Source: Sciurus carolinensis
Lineage: Eukaryota > Chordata > Mammalia > Rodentia > Sciuridae
Reading direction: 5' to 3'
Length of the DNA stretch: 64,000 nt
Assembly: GCF_902686445.1 (NCBI RefSeq)
Contig: NC_062219.1
Coordinates: forward strand, 144,318,057-144,382,056
This document shows positions 1-11,370 of this stretch, piece after piece (the first letter of the stretch is position 1; each line of letters opens with the position of its first letter). Both the position numbers and the translations under genes were made by a program. Under the pieces are notes generated by a model. The model had not been told where the DNA came from, made no database searches, and was given only the letters and a program-made list of their open reading frames with translations.

Positions 1-49
1 AACAAAAGTATATATATATTTTAAAAAAAGCATAGCAGCTCCAAAACAT

Positions 50-275
50 AAAAGGCAGCTACCATGTGCCAAGCATCTTCTTCGGGCTGTTACATATTCA
101 CACATTTGATTCTTACCTCGGACCCTAGAGTTAGGAGCTATCATTGTCAACACTTCACAGATAAGAAAACGGAGGACAAAAAAAAATTAAGGCAAGCATC
201 CAAGACCCCAGAACTAGCAAGAAGTAGAGGCAAGACTTAAATGTGACAGTCTGGCCCCACAGCTCTTGCCTGTGG
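50..275 (-). repeat. MIR (ancient SINE)
   Basis: Reads as the reverse complement of MIR: ACCATGTGCCAAGCAT near the left end, then CACAGATAAGAAAACGGAGG, then the decayed tRNA-like part ending in TCTGGCCCCACAGCTCTTG. About 70-75% match to the remembered consensus. Confidence 0.75.
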
Positions 276-562
276 ACGCTACCCCAGAACTACCCTAGGA
301 CTCACGTTCCCCAGGCCAGAGTCAGAACAGGTGGGACCGGAAGAGCAGGAAAGGGCTCTGGGGCCATCTGGGGACTGAGAGCTTGTTAAGTCCCTCTGGT
401 GAGGCTCTGGGAGACAAACCAGTCAGCAGTCCTCATGCAGATCCCGAAGCTTCGCGGTCTGCCCTGGGCTCCTCCTGACAAGTGTTTGTGGTCTGCCTCG
501 TCCAGTTTCAGCAGAGGCTAGTCTCCACGTGGCTCTGATAGAAATCAGAATTCAAATGGCAG

Positions 563-845
563 CCCGTGTGGCAGCACACACCTATAACACCAGCGACTCA
601 GGAGGCTGAAGCAGGAGGATCACAAATTCAAAGCCAGTCTCAGCAACTGAGCAAGGCCTTACACAGTGCAGGGAGACCCCGTCTCTAAATAAAATATAAA
701 ACGGGGCTGGCGATGTGGCTCAGGGGCTAAGCACCCCCAGGGAGACCCCGTCTCTAAATAAAATATAAAACGGGGCTGGCGATGTGGCTCAGGGGCTAAG
801 CACCCCTGGTTCAATCCCTGCACCAAAAAAAAAAAAGAAAAAAAA
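563..845 (+). repeat. B1-dID SINE with an internal 69-bp tandem duplication
   Basis: Left part GGCAGCACACACCTATAACA, right ID part GGCTGGCGATGTGGCTCAGG, then an A-rich tail. It is flanked by an imperfect target-site duplication AATTCAAATGGCAG (549-562) and AATTCAGATGACAG (846-859). A unit of 69 bp (670-738) is repeated at 739-807, duplicating the dimer junction and ID left end. Confidence 0.85.
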
Positions 846-859
846 AATTCAGATGACAG

Positions 860-3800
860 GCACATTCCAGAAGGCGGGAGAGACCTGGCCAGCCTGCTCA
901 CACAACAGCAGGCTCGGGCTAGGGACAACTGCTTGGGTGTCCCCTCCTGCTAAGTGGCCGCACCTCAAAGTCTGCAGGGCACGTGATGCTGACATGGGAA
1001 GCAAATGAGTTGGGCTGAGACTCGGTCACTTGGACTCTCCTCCCTCACACCTGCTTCCTAGGGAGCACGTTCTGGGCCAGGAAGTCCACAAACACTCCAA
1101 GAGTGACCATGGGCCAGCCTGCCGGTCCTAACAAAGCAGCAGGCCAGGAGCCACAGAAGCAGCCATCCTCAGGGCTTGGTGTCCCACACGTGAGCCTGGG
1201 CTTCTTCCACTGCAGGCTTCACTGTGTCATCTGGTGACAAGGCGACTGGAAAGCAGTGAAGTGCCTCCTGCTGCGCGTGCCACAGACCTGCCCCATCCCA
1301 CCAGCTCTCCTTCACTTCTCCAGTCTGCCAAGGACCCCGGCCTCGTCTCCAAAAAGCTTGGGGTGTCACCTCTGCTCCCCAGGGAGGTGAAGGAGACCCC
1401 GCTGGTGTCCTGCAGGCATGCACGGTGGGTCAGTCACAAGAAGAACCCGGGACAAGCAGAAGGAACAACTCCCAAGAACCCAGAAGCAGAGTCTGAGTGG
1501 ACAGCAAGGTGCACGTGAGCAAGGGGCCACCCTGTGCCTTCTGAGCAGAATGGGGACCAGGAACCAAGGCCAGAGGACAGAGCCAGTGCCAGTGTGTCTG
1601 CTTCTCCCAGCTTGCGCTGGCTCTGGCGATGGCTGCTTGTGTCCACTGCAAAGAGGACACGGCCTCGGTGCCACCAAGCCAGACTGGACCCAGCCCTCCC
1701 CCGCCTCCCCTGTGTCCTGGAGCATGTGACACGATTTCTCTGTGTTACTTTGCTTTTTCCTCAGTCGAGCAGGGATGTCACAGTGTTTACTCCGCGGTGG
1801 CTGCGATGATCGTAAGCAAGGTAAAACACGTCTTGTGCACCATGAGGGAGTCAGCAATGGCCCTGCTGCCCTGTGCTGTGGGAACCGGGGGATGCACGAG
1901 AGGCGATGGGCCCTCAGTGTGCCGAGTGTTTTCAGCTGGACATGGTCATCTTGAAATCACCTTGTCAAGGTCGTACAGAGTCCCCAGAACCCCAGGCCCA
2001 CGTATTGTACGCACCTCAAGCCTTGGAAGAGAGAATGTGCAAACAGAAGGCTTAGTGTTCGGAAAATCCGGTCACCAAGCAAAACATCAAATGACAGGTG
2101 GGAAGCTCAGGCGAGGTGCGTGGTGAGTGACCTTGGAGAAACCACTGAAGCTTTTCTGAGGTCCCTTAGCCTTCAGTTAGACGCCCACCTTCCTCAGCCG
2201 CAGCTCCCACGTGACACCCGGGGAAGGTCTGCGCTCCCCTCTGTCTACAGCTTTGGACCTGCAAGTTCGGATCGCCCAGGGCACCTGTCCGGCACCTCTC
2301 CACCCTGGAGGACCGCGGGCAGGCCGGGTGCGCCAGGCTGAGAGCCTTGAGACACTGGCCACCCACGTGGGAAGGGACTGCTACAGGCTGAGGCTGACAA
2401 GACCAAAAGAGAAAGCTGGCAAGTCCCAGCTGACCCTGCTGAGGCCCAGCGGCCCAGATGACGTTACAAGGGCGCGAATTGAATCTAATCGCAGGCAGCT
2501 CCAGACGGAACCAGACGGAACCAGACGGCCTCTCGTCCAGCAGGCTCCAGGCTGAGCCACTTTCCTCCTCAGTGTCAGAAGGGAAGACAGTCGCTCCCTG
2601 CCGGCCTCTGCGCATCCTTAGAGGCAAGGTCCTCTCGAGCCTCTCAGGCCTGTGCCGAACTAACGCCCCCCACTTTCCCAGGCTCTTCTGACAACCGGGA
2701 GGACACCAGTCACCTGGGGTGTGGACTGGGGGCCGGCAGGAAGTGGGAGGGGGTGTGTGCCCCGGAGGAGGCCGGTGAAAACGCAGACTGACATTTTCAC
2801 TTTCTGAAACCTTCTGATCTGAGGCACCCAGTGTGACTGCACCCTGGCTCCTCATTTCCACTGCCTTTCACAACCAGAACGTGGAAGAACGTTTCGAGAG
2901 CGTGAAGAGGGAGCGGGGAGGCTCAAGGTTTTAGATCGTGAAGCCTGGGGGCCCGGGTTGGGGGAACCCGGTGCAGATTTCATTCCACTTCCTTTACCCA
3001 AGGGTAAAGCCTTCCCAAGGGCCCCGGGCCCCCCAGGCAAGGAGAAGCAATACGACTTCCTTATCTGTTATCATTTTATTTTTATTTGTACTATTATTTA
3101 TTTGCTACTTATGTTCTTACCTCATTTATCCTAGTTTTTCCTACTTAAATTCACTTTTATGAATTTCTATTTATCCCATTGATCAGCATTAGTTACTGAT
3201 CTTGTATTTCATCACATGCTTATGTTTGCTCTTCCCTCATCTGTTATCTTTGTATTATTTATGACCTCCACTTCCAGAGCACCCTTTCCCTCCCTCAACA
3301 CCAGAGCCAGGCTGTCAGCAGAAAGGGTTCTCCTGGGTCCTCTTCTCAGAAGCTGAGAACTTCCCAATCATTCAGGAAAGCCAGTCAGAAGCTCCACGAA
3401 GGATCATAAAACATACGGCTGGCTTCCAGGATGCCTGTTCTCTGACCTGGTTGAAAGGTACCACACCCTCTTTACCACGTGAAAAGCGGCACTGACTATC
3501 TTAATTGGTACCAAAGACCCCGAACGTGTTAAGTTATCCCACTAGAAACTCATCCAATACCTAAGAACATGGCCGGGGCATCTACCTATCACTCCAAGGG
3601 CCCCAAATGAAACACGGAGGAAAGACCCAGCGGAAGTCAGCGGGCAGGGATCTGTCTGATTCATGAGGGGGAAAAAAACAAAAAACAGTTTCCTTTTGTT
3701 GTTGTTCTCTCTGTAGGCCAAGAGGCCACCTTCTGGTCACCTGCCTTGCTGTGGCCCCAGGAAGCCAGTCCCCAGTGAGGGACAAACTGGTCCTGTGGGT

Positions 3801-4384
3801 GAAAGATGCTGGCTCTGTAAAAGGGTCACGTGGTCCTCACACCAATTGGCCACTGAGCCCACGAGTGGCTTCTTTTGCATACTATCAACCTGCTTGTGGT
3901 CCTCAAGAGCCGTCTCCCACCCCAGCTAACACTGAGACCACAGGGGGACATGGAGATTGTGAGGGGGGAGGTCCCTGCTCCTCTCAGGGTGCAAGGCTTG
4001 CATGTCCTGCTAGCCAAGAATAAGGAGTTGATCAGGATCTGCTCGACATAAAAGCCTTGGCCGGAAACACAGTCAGGGGTGTCCTGGGTCTCTGGGCACA
4101 GCCTGGACCCTGGGGAGCACAGAGCTGTCTAGAAGACCAGACCAGGCACAAGACACAGAGCATCAGGAGAAGCAGGCAAGAGCATCATTCTCAACAGAAA
4201 ATGAAGCGCATCACGGGTGACGAGGGAAGTACTGCTTTGTAAAACTTTCATTTTTTATATATACAAATGTATGAATATCACACAGATATGTCTGTGATGT
4301 GTAATTATACAAATACGTATAGATGTGCTTTACACACGTGTGTACTGATGTGACAGATTGTCTTTTTCAAAAGTAAAGTGGTCC
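860..4384. other. unique intronic sequence, no gene seen
   Basis: No recognised repeat. It holds overlapping GC-rich ORFs on both strands (a minus-strand one of 231 codons from a GTG at 2861, about 2166-2861) with no domain or splice context, three tandem 10-bp units CCAGACGGAA at 2501-2530 (the last ends CC), an AT-rich stretch at 3060-3260, and alternating TA/TG sequence at 4250-4340. Confidence 0.5.
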
Positions 4385-4895
4385 TGATACTCCTCATCTC
4401 AGGTATGTTCCAGAACCCTGGCACTTCCTGGTGAGGAGGTGGCATCTAGGTCCTTCCCCTTGAATTTGGGTGGGACTTTGTGACCTGCTTAAAAGGAAAT
4501 GGCACCGTGTGACTTCCGAGGGGCGACTATCAAAGGTCCTTCCAGCTTCCGAGTCGCCTGCAACTCTCTAAGGATGCTTGCTTATCGAATCCAGCCACCA
4601 CACTGTGAGAAAGCCTGGCCCTGGGCAGGTGCTCCTGCTTATGGCTTCAGCTGAGGTCCCAGGAAAGAGCCAGGATCTACTGCCAGACGAGTGACCAGGG
4701 CAGTGAGCCTTAGCGGGGTCCCAGCCTCCTGCCCTCTGCAGAGCCACCGGGATGGTAGAAGGTGGAGCAGCATGAGCTGTCCCAACCACCCTGCCTGAAT
4801 TACAGACCTGAGACCTAAACACGTAAGTATGATCATTTAAGCAACCAGGTTTTAGACTAGTTCATCACACAGAGACAACTATGCGGATACAATAT
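4385..4895 (+). mobile_element. MLT1-type LTR (ERVL-MaLR)
   Basis: Shows the family landmarks in order: CCTTGAATTTGGGTGGGACT, GTGACCTGCTTAAAAGGAAA, an internal CAGAGCCACC region, and near the end ATTTAAGCAACCAGGTTTTA. It is a solo LTR with no internal retroviral coding sequence. Confidence 0.7.
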
Positions 4896-4984
4896 AAAAT
4901 GCCTCTCTGAGGTTCACGCCCAAGACATCTGGGGAACACAGAACCAGACCATCTGCACAAGCAAGAAGGCCATCCATTCGTCTT

Positions 4985-5160
4985 CTATTAATTCACTCAC
5001 CTATTTATTCTGTAAATATTTACAGAGTCTGGTACCATGCTAGCCAAAGCACACGATTGTCACTGTCACCCCAGCGTCCCTGAAAGGGCTGACCATGTTA
5101 CCATCCCTATTTTACGGAGGAGAGAACAAGGTAAATCCTGTGGCCCCGGATAACAGGTCA
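4985..5160. repeat. probable ancient repeat remnant (MIR or L2 end)
   Basis: Fragments such as TTCACTCACCTATTTATTCT and ATCCCTATTTTACGGAGG resemble 3' ends of MIR or L2 elements, but the order is too decayed to assign. Confidence 0.3.
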
Positions 5161-5200
5161 ATTCTCAGCCCTGCTCAGGGCAGCAGAAAGCAAAGGGGAG

Positions 5201-5277
5201 AGGTGAAGGTGAAGGTGAAGGTGAAGGTGAAGGTGAAGGTGAAGGTGAAGGTGAAGGTGAAGGTGAAGGTGAAGGTG
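5201..5277 (+). repeat. hexanucleotide microsatellite (AGGTGA)n, about 12.8 units
   Basis: Uninterrupted array of the 6-mer AGGTGA from 5201 to 5277, so all frames stay open (one reads Val-Lys repeats). On the GFOD1-sense strand each unit supplies TCACCT, a CACCT core as bound by ZEB/SNAI-type repressors. Length is likely polymorphic. Confidence 0.97.
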
Positions 5278-5794
5278 GGCAGGAGAGGAGGAGGAGGGAG
5301 AGAGCAGCTCGGGCATCAGACGAGCCTTAAGAACTCACATCACTTAAAAAATCAGAGCCAGAAAACGGCAACTCACATAACATAGCATTTATGAGAATGC
5401 AGACACTGGAGAACAGAACTGACTTCCACGTCTGCAAAGCCACTACACAGCCGAGTGGGAACCCAGCTTCAGACAACCCAGTGCCCTCGCTGGTTCTCCT
5501 CACCCTCAGCACACGGTGGGGCGCTACCTGGGATTTGGTGCACAGACACAAGTCATTTTCTTGCAAAAGTCACAGGCAACCCCCATGGGGACGTTGGCCA
5601 TTGAGAATAAACTCAGGAAAAGGATTTGCCATGCCGTCATCCAATGTCCCCAATCCCGTCACCCTAACCTTCTTCTCCTGCTTCTCCAAACAGAACCCCT
5701 CTCCCCATAGGATCCCCACCCTGAGGACTCTCAATCTTGAATTTTTCATGTATCCCTTGATTTTCTTCCCCTATGTTCCACTCATTGTGCAAAA
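5278..5794. other. unique intronic sequence
   Basis: No repeat or gene recognised. A purine tract follows the microsatellite and the rest is ordinary intron. Confidence 0.5.
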
Positions 5795-5935
5795 ATCTGA
5801 TATGGCATTCATTTCATTTAATAGTCACAGTCTTATTTATTCTTAGGGAAACTGAGGCACAGGCAAGGAGGGTAAGACGCTTGCTCCAGGGCCATTTGGT
5901 TCTGCAGGGGTCCTTTTGCATCACGTTGCTGGACT
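5795..5935 (-). repeat. MIR fragment
   Basis: Contains TTCATTTAATAGTCACAGTC and GGGAAACTGAGGCACAGGCA, the antisense MIR core, then GCTCCAGGGCCATTTGG. Confidence 0.7.
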
Positions 5936-6019
5936 CTGGAGAAAACTGAGCTGGAGAAGGAAAACTGAACTGGGGGGCCGCCGTGACGGCAGCCCCCATT
6001 CTGCCAGGGTTTCCTGCTT

Positions 6020-6170
6020 CCCCAACCTAGACAAGCGGCATTGATATTGTTCCCTAGGTTGCACATGAGGAAACTCAAGCTCAGAAAAGATAAGCCACTA
6101 TTTCAAGGTCAAGTGCCAAGATTGAACCCCAGACCTCCTTCCTGTTCTTCCCATGTACAGTCTCTCCTCA
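6020..6170 (-). repeat. MIR fragment
   Basis: Contains GCACATGAGGAAACTCAAGC, CAAGGTCAAGTGCCAAG and ATTGAACCCCAGACCTCC, the antisense MIR core and tRNA-like end. Confidence 0.7.
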
Positions 6171-7494
6171 TGGAGAAGAGCACGGAGGTCCCCCTGCCCT
6201 GACTAGCTACGTGCACGTGACTAGTGCAGACCCCCATTTTCTCTGTGCTCTCTCTTTAAAGCCAAGGTCTTCCTCTAGCTGCCGCACCTCTAAATCACAC
6301 AGGGGATGCCCCTGCGCCAGCCTGACTCCAGACTTCCTGCATCCCAGTCCTAGCTGGAGGAGTATTCCAACACTCACCAATAAGGCCCAGGGCTCTTTTA
6401 ACTACAAAGCTTGTGGCACTTTTCAAATTAAAAACCTGTACCTACTGTCTTCTGAGTATGGCCCTATTCTAAAAAGCACCATGCAAATTGCATCTCAAGG
6501 AAAAAAAAAAGCTTTTAATAATGATGAGAAAAATCCAAAAGCAAGAATCTGGCACCTCGGTACAAATTTTAATGACCATTTACACTTAGCTCCCAGGTCG
6601 CCACCAAGTGTGAACACATCACCAGCTAAGAAGGTCTAATGAAAGTTCTCCCTGCAAATTTTCCTCCTCCTTCCCCTTCCCGCTTCACCAGCCTCCAAAA
6701 CCCCAAGTTTGGTAGGAATATGTGCTGTTCACAGCCTCTGTTCCGAAGGTATCTTCCATTCCAAAAGCAACCCTCTCCACCCTCGAATTCAAATTCACTA
6801 AGACAAAGGCCGGCCCCCCCACCCCCAGCACCTCAATGACTGGGTCCCAGCCTGCTCTACTCCCCAGCCAGATGACCTCTGTGACCTCTGACCCCGCTGA
6901 ACAACCAGACATCAAAACAAGCTCCAGGCACAACTTCCTGGGTCAGTCAAGGGTTGTTAGGCAGCCTTGTCACAGAACAAGTCACCAGAAAACACCCTGG
7001 TTACACCACGTTCCGAAGAGGTAAGAATCTTAACAAGAGAACAACAAAAGACAGAGGCAAAACTGCCATCTCCACTTCAAACAATGGGAACACTTCTGCT
7101 AAGGTGAGACCTCGGGAAGGTAGAGTCAAAAAAAAAAAAAATAAAGTCACCCCCGCATCCAGTTCCCTCGCCCTCTGTGTGCTTTCTCCAGTGGCCCAGC
7201 TGTCCAAGGCCTGTGCAGGTCCCCCCAGGCCGCCCGCCATGGTTGTTCTGGGAGTGGGCCTCACAGAGGAGACCTCGGCCTCTACTTCCCACACCTTGAC
7301 CACAGATCCCACCGAACCCGGGCCACGTGGTGAGAGAAGGCAGGAGGCGTCCGTAAGCAGAGAAGCAACTCTGCCCCAAACCCACTTCCTCTCCTGCATC
7401 TCCGGTCATAAAATGCTCCTCCAGGGTGACATTCGTCATCCACTTGTGCAGATTAATCAGAAGCACTCTGCACACTCGCAGGCGAAGTTGTCTG
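6171..7494. other. unique intronic sequence
   Basis: No gene recognised. A 209-codon plus-strand ORF (6954-7583) runs through a poly-A stretch at 7128-7140 and into an LTR, and has no recognisable domain. C-rich tracts lie near 6810-6830. Confidence 0.5.
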
Positions 7495-8464
7495 CCCGGG
7501 TTGGTTCTGGAACCTTCCCCCAGGCCCACGTTGTTGGAGGCGTGGTCGACAGCACGGTGCTAAGGGAAGTGGTGAAACTTTAAGAGGGGAGGCCAGTGGA
7601 AGGTCTCCTGGTCACTGGGGCTGTGCCCTGGAAGGGGACTGTAGCTCCCAGGCTTCTTCCTTCCACTCATGTTGCAGCCATGAGGGGAACAGTTTGCTCC
7701 ACCATGCATTCCCACGGTAATGTCCTGCCCATTCCCCAAGGACTTAAAATTAGCACCTGACAGTGAAGCAGCCACATCAATGTTTATAGCAGCTCAATTC
7801 ACAGTAGCTAAGCTATGGAACCAACTTAGGTGCCCTTCAACAGATGAATGGATAAAGAAAACGTGGTGTATATACACAATGGAGTATTGCTCAGTCATAA
7901 AGAAGAATGAAATTATGGCATTTGCCAGTAAACGGATGGAATTGGAGAGTATCATGCTAAGTGAAATAAACCAATCCCAAAAACCCAAAGGCCTAATGTT
8001 CTCTCTGATACAAGGATGCTAGCACACAATGTGGGGGTGGGGTAGAGAACAGAAGTTCATTGGATTAGACAAAAGGGAATGAAGGGAAGGCAGGGGAGAT
8101 GGGAAGAGGAAAGGCAGTAGAATGAATCTGACATCACTTTCCAATGTTCATATATTAATACACAACCAGTGAAACTCCACTTCAGGTACAACCACAAGAA
8201 TAGGATCCTAATTAGAATAAGTTATACTCCGTGTATGTATAATATGTCAAAATACACTCTACTGTCATGTATTTCTAAAAAGAACAAATAAAAAATAATA
8301 ACAATATCCTGCCCAGGCCACCACCACCACCAGAGGCCTAAAAGTAAGGGGTCCACCCAACCACGGTTTGAAAACTCTAATACTATGAGCCAAAATAAAC
8401 CTTTCCTCTTTATAAATTGACTTCTCTCAGGTATGTGCTACAGTAATGGAAAACTGACTAATAC
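7495..8464 (+). mobile_element. ERVL-MaLR LTR interrupted by an L1
   Basis: 5' part 7495-7730 (GTTGTTGGAGGCGTGGTC, AACTTTAAGAGGGGAGGCCA, TTTGCTCCACCATGCATTCC) and 3' part 8303-8464 (CTATGAGCCAAAATAAACCT, TTCTCTCAGGTATGTGCTAC, GGAAAACTGACTAATACA). The same end sequence occurs in the copies at 12193 and 61189. An L1 fills 7731-8302. Confidence 0.8.
7731..8302 (+). mobile_element. rodent L1 3' end, 5'-truncated, nested in a MaLR LTR
   Basis: End of ORF2 and 3' UTR of a sciurid-type L1: GCAGCTCAATTCACAGTAGC, ATGGAGTATTGCTCAGTCAT, then AATACACTCTACTGTCATGT and an A-rich tail. The target-site duplication is AATGTCCTGCCC (7719-7730) and AATATCCTGCCC (8303-8314), one mismatch. It does not encode a functional protein. 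Confidence 0.88.
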
Positions 8465-8481
8465 ACCATGGACCACCTAAC

Positions 8482-8688
8482 TTAGGATTTTTCAATAGCA
8501 GCATGAGTGATATTTTGTGCTGGGTCATTTTTTGATGTAGGGAACTGACTGTCCTGTGAATTGCAGCATATTTAGCCTCTACCCACGACATGATTGTAGC
8601 TCCTCAAATGGAACAACCAAAAATGTTGCCAGGCATTGCCAAGTGTTTCCTGGGGCCAAAATCTCTACCAGTTGAAAACCACTAGCTT
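8482..8688 (-). mobile_element. MER20 (hAT-Charlie DNA transposon)
   Basis: Reverse MER20 landmarks: GGAACTGACTGTCCTGTG, TTAGCCTCTACCCACGAC, CAACCAAAAATGTTGCCAGG, CATTGCCAAGTGTTTCCTGG, and a terminal TTGAAAACCACTA. Confidence 0.8.
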
Positions 8689-9087
8689 AACTGGAAGGAG
8701 GCATCACAGGGTACTTTTCACAAGCTGCACACTCTCTTGACCCTCACCACCTTAGGGACATGTTGTCTTTCTTCAGTGCATTTCTACACCTTTGCCCAGA
8801 ATACCTATCACTTCCTCTCTACTCTCTTCATCCCACAAAGGTCAGCCAGAGAACAGACTCCTCCGAGCAGGCTTCATGAGCTCTCCCAGCCACAGAAATC
8901 ACCTGCTCCAGTTCCTAAAGGCATTTATCTGCAGACCACTGCGGACATTTTCCGTCTTCGTGTACGGGCTATGCCAGGCCCCTGAACTCCAAAAGGAAGC
9001 AAGCACATCCTGAGAAGCACCAAGACTGGTGTGAGCACCAGAGTTACGAACAGTGTATATATAGCCTGGTGCAGGATGAGAGCAGGG

Positions 9088-9209
9088 CCTTATGGGAACT
9101 CAGAAATCAAGTGCAAAGCATTATGGGAACTCGAGTCAAGTGCAAGGTATTATGGGAACAGAAGTCAAATGCAAGGCATTATAGGAATAGAGAAGTCCAG
9201 CTCCAAACC
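9088..9209. repeat. minisatellite, four degenerate ~30-bp units
   Basis: TATGGGAAC recurs at 9091, 9122 and 9151, and a decayed TATAGGAAT at 9180 (spacings 31, 29, 29). Each full unit ends in a TCAA-GTGCAA-type segment. It belongs to no SINE I recognise. Confidence 0.85.
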
Positions 9210-10094
9210 CTCACACTGGAGGGGGTGGGAAGGAGAAAACATCCAGAGAAGCGACTGTTCAGGTCAAATCTTAAAAGATCCGGGCAATCAGCCAGGCAGA
9301 TGGAGTAGGGCGGGCACTCCTTGGAGACAGGGTAAAGGAGACATCGGGGTCTCAGAACAGCAGCAGGCCAAAGGCCAGAGGGCAGCAGAAGAACCAAAAT
9401 GAACCGCAAGGTCAAATGCTGGAAAGCCAGGGGCCTGGAAGATTCGCCACATGCTCAACCAACGTCTGAGTCCCACTTGTGGCCCCAGAGCCACTGCCAA
9501 AACTCACAATCCCCAGGCAACCGCAGAGCTACCTCTTTCTAGAGCTTTCTCTTTCTGGGCCTCTCCAAGGACACTCTGTGCTGGACTCAAGACCACTCCA
9601 CACATAGGTCCTCACAGAAGGGGCTCCGGTCTGCAGCCTCAGGCTACAGCCGCAATCTCCATCCACCGAGCTGGAAGAAAGTGCTAATCAAGGAAAACAG
9701 CAAGCAACTAAACCAAGAGAGACAGAGAGCCCTTGAAATTATGTCTCCCTGCCCTCGCTCATCCAGGTAACTTCCTGCTCAGACCCTCCTCTCACACAAG
9801 ACTCCCGTTACTCCCGAGCCACTTGAGACCCTGATCCACGCTTGCTCTTTTCCTTCCTCTCTCTCGTTACAACTGTAATGAAATAACTGTTCGTCTCCAC
9901 TGGACCGTAAGCTCCTAAGGAACACAGCCCTCGTGTGCTAAGCACCACATCTCCAGGGGACTCTGCCCCAGAATGACCCCCGATGCATGAAGCAGTTTGC
10001 TAAGTGGTTAGGATACTACTAGACAGGCTGGTCAACGGCACGCCTTCCCCACAGGACAGACTCAGTCCGAACTGTGCAATGTTTGTTGTCTGTT
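9210..10094. other. unique intronic sequence
   Basis: No repeat or gene recognised; ordinary composition. Confidence 0.5.
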
Positions 10095-10165
10095 TTTCTT
10101 TTTTGAACTGAGGGCCTTGCTCGTGCTAGGCAGGAGCTCTCCCACGGAGCCAGCGTGCCTTTTCA
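10095..10165 (-). repeat. ID SINE, degenerate
   Basis: TGAACTGAGGGCCTTGCTCG then TGCTAGGCAGGAGCTCTCCC, the reverse complement of the tRNA-Ala-like ID body. Confidence 0.65.
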
Positions 10166-10315
10166 TGATAGGGTTTCATTGTATTCTCTGGAAACCGTGC
10201 AGGCTCCGGGTAATGGGCTAGCCCAGGACTTTGATCCTGCCTTCTGTCTAGCACTAATAGCCTTGGGAAAGTTGGGTTTCTTCCTTGACTAGCTTTATTT
10301 TTAAAAACCCAATAT

Positions 10316-10412
10316 TGGGGCTGGAGACTGTTAGCTCAATGGAAAAGCACATGCTCAGCATGCACAAGGGTCTGGATTTGAGCATTTAAAAAAAACAATA
10401 TTATAAATACAG
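10316..10412 (+). repeat. ID SINE, degenerate
   Basis: GGGGCTGGAGACTGTTAGCT, CATGCTCAGCATGCACAAGG, then an A-rich tail. Confidence 0.7.
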
Positions 10413-10735
10413 GAGTGGCGGAGGAGGATCGAAGTGGGGGGGATCACAGGGGGCTTCAGTATGATGTAGGTTTACATGTATAATTAGAAACTAGTTTAGG
10501 AAACTTTTGTTTTTGTATATATGCAAAATACATCTGGAAGCACATGCAAGATATACTGGTGCCCCCAACAAAGGAAACTGAGAGACCAGAGGAGGGAAGG
10601 AAGGAGATGAACATTTCGATGTTTCCTCTTTTGTATCCTTCAGTTTTGAATCACATGTGGGTCTTACCTGTGCTAAGGACATTAAACAAGCTTAAGACAA
10701 GTTTAAAAATTAAAATTTAAAAGTATGTAAATAAG

Positions 10736-10870
10736 AGGCTGGGGCTGTAGCTCAGTGGCAGAGCGCTAACCTAGCATGTGTGAGGCACTGGGTTTGGTCC
10801 TCGGCACTGCATAAAAATAAACAAATAACATAAAGACCTTCTGTCCACCTATAAGTACAAAAAAAATTTT
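10736..10870 (+). repeat. ID SINE (tRNA-Ala-like), well preserved
   Basis: GGCTGGGGCTGTAGCTCAGT GGCAGAGC begins the tRNA-like body. The A box TAGCTCAGTGG is intact and the B box reads GGTTTGGTCC, slightly decayed. An A-rich tail with ATAAAAATAAACAAATAA follows. Confidence 0.85.
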
Positions 10871-10954
10871 TAAGTGTGTAAAGAAAACAATTTAAAAACA
10901 AAAGTAAAACCTGAATGTGTTCTTTTAAAGACATATAACACTACAGTAGGAAAT

Positions 10955-11370
10955 AAAACTAAGTTTTTCCTGTCACAACCCTGTATATTCCCCAGATAAA
11001 ATGCTTGTGAACCATTTCTGGCATATTCTCCTGGAATAGAGTCTTTGTAAAGTAATCAACCCAAACAGGTCATGCTATACATTTGATTTCATTTTTAAAA
11101 TTTTTTATTTAGTATATCTTGGAAATCTTTCCATAGCAAGACATGCAAATCTGAATTATGGTTTTACAGACTGCATAATGTTGTTTTAATATGACACAGT
11201 TCATTGAACCTTCTCCCCGGTACAGGGAGACAGGGGATAACGGTTTCCTGTTATTCAATACTATAACTAATGCTGCAATAAACAGTTGTGCTAATGTGGC
11301 TAAATAAATTCCCAGAAGTCCATCTGCAGGGGTGAAGGGCGGTGTGATTTCCAACTTCCACAGTTATTGC
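10955..11370 (-). mobile_element. old LINE fragment (L1M-like), antisense
   Basis: CTTGGAAATCTTTCCATAGC, ACTGCATAATGTTGTTTTAA, CTAATGCTGCAATAAACAGT and ATTCCCAGAAGTCCATCTGC follow the order of a mammalian-wide L1 3' region read in reverse. The same family is at 50738 in the other orientation. Confidence 0.5.

Noticed and set aside
2166..2861. 231-codon minus-strand ORF on the GFOD1 sense strand
   Set aside because: Opens at GTG, low-complexity Pro/Arg/Ser composition, no acceptor in the right phase noticed and competing open frames on the other strand.
5201..5277. CRISPR-like regularly spaced repeat
   Set aside because: A pure 6-bp microsatellite with no spacers; the genome is mammalian.
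6954..7583. 209-codon plus-strand ORF
   Set aside because: Runs through a poly-A tract and into a MaLR LTR, so it is not a conserved coding unit.
7720..8022. 100-codon ORF resembling reverse-transcriptase C-terminal sequence
   Set aside because: It is the 3' end of a truncated L1, not a host gene; annotated as mobile element.
10736..10870. tRNA-Ala-like sequence with an intact A box
   Set aside because: It is an ID SINE: no acceptor stem pairing, decayed B box and an A-rich tail.
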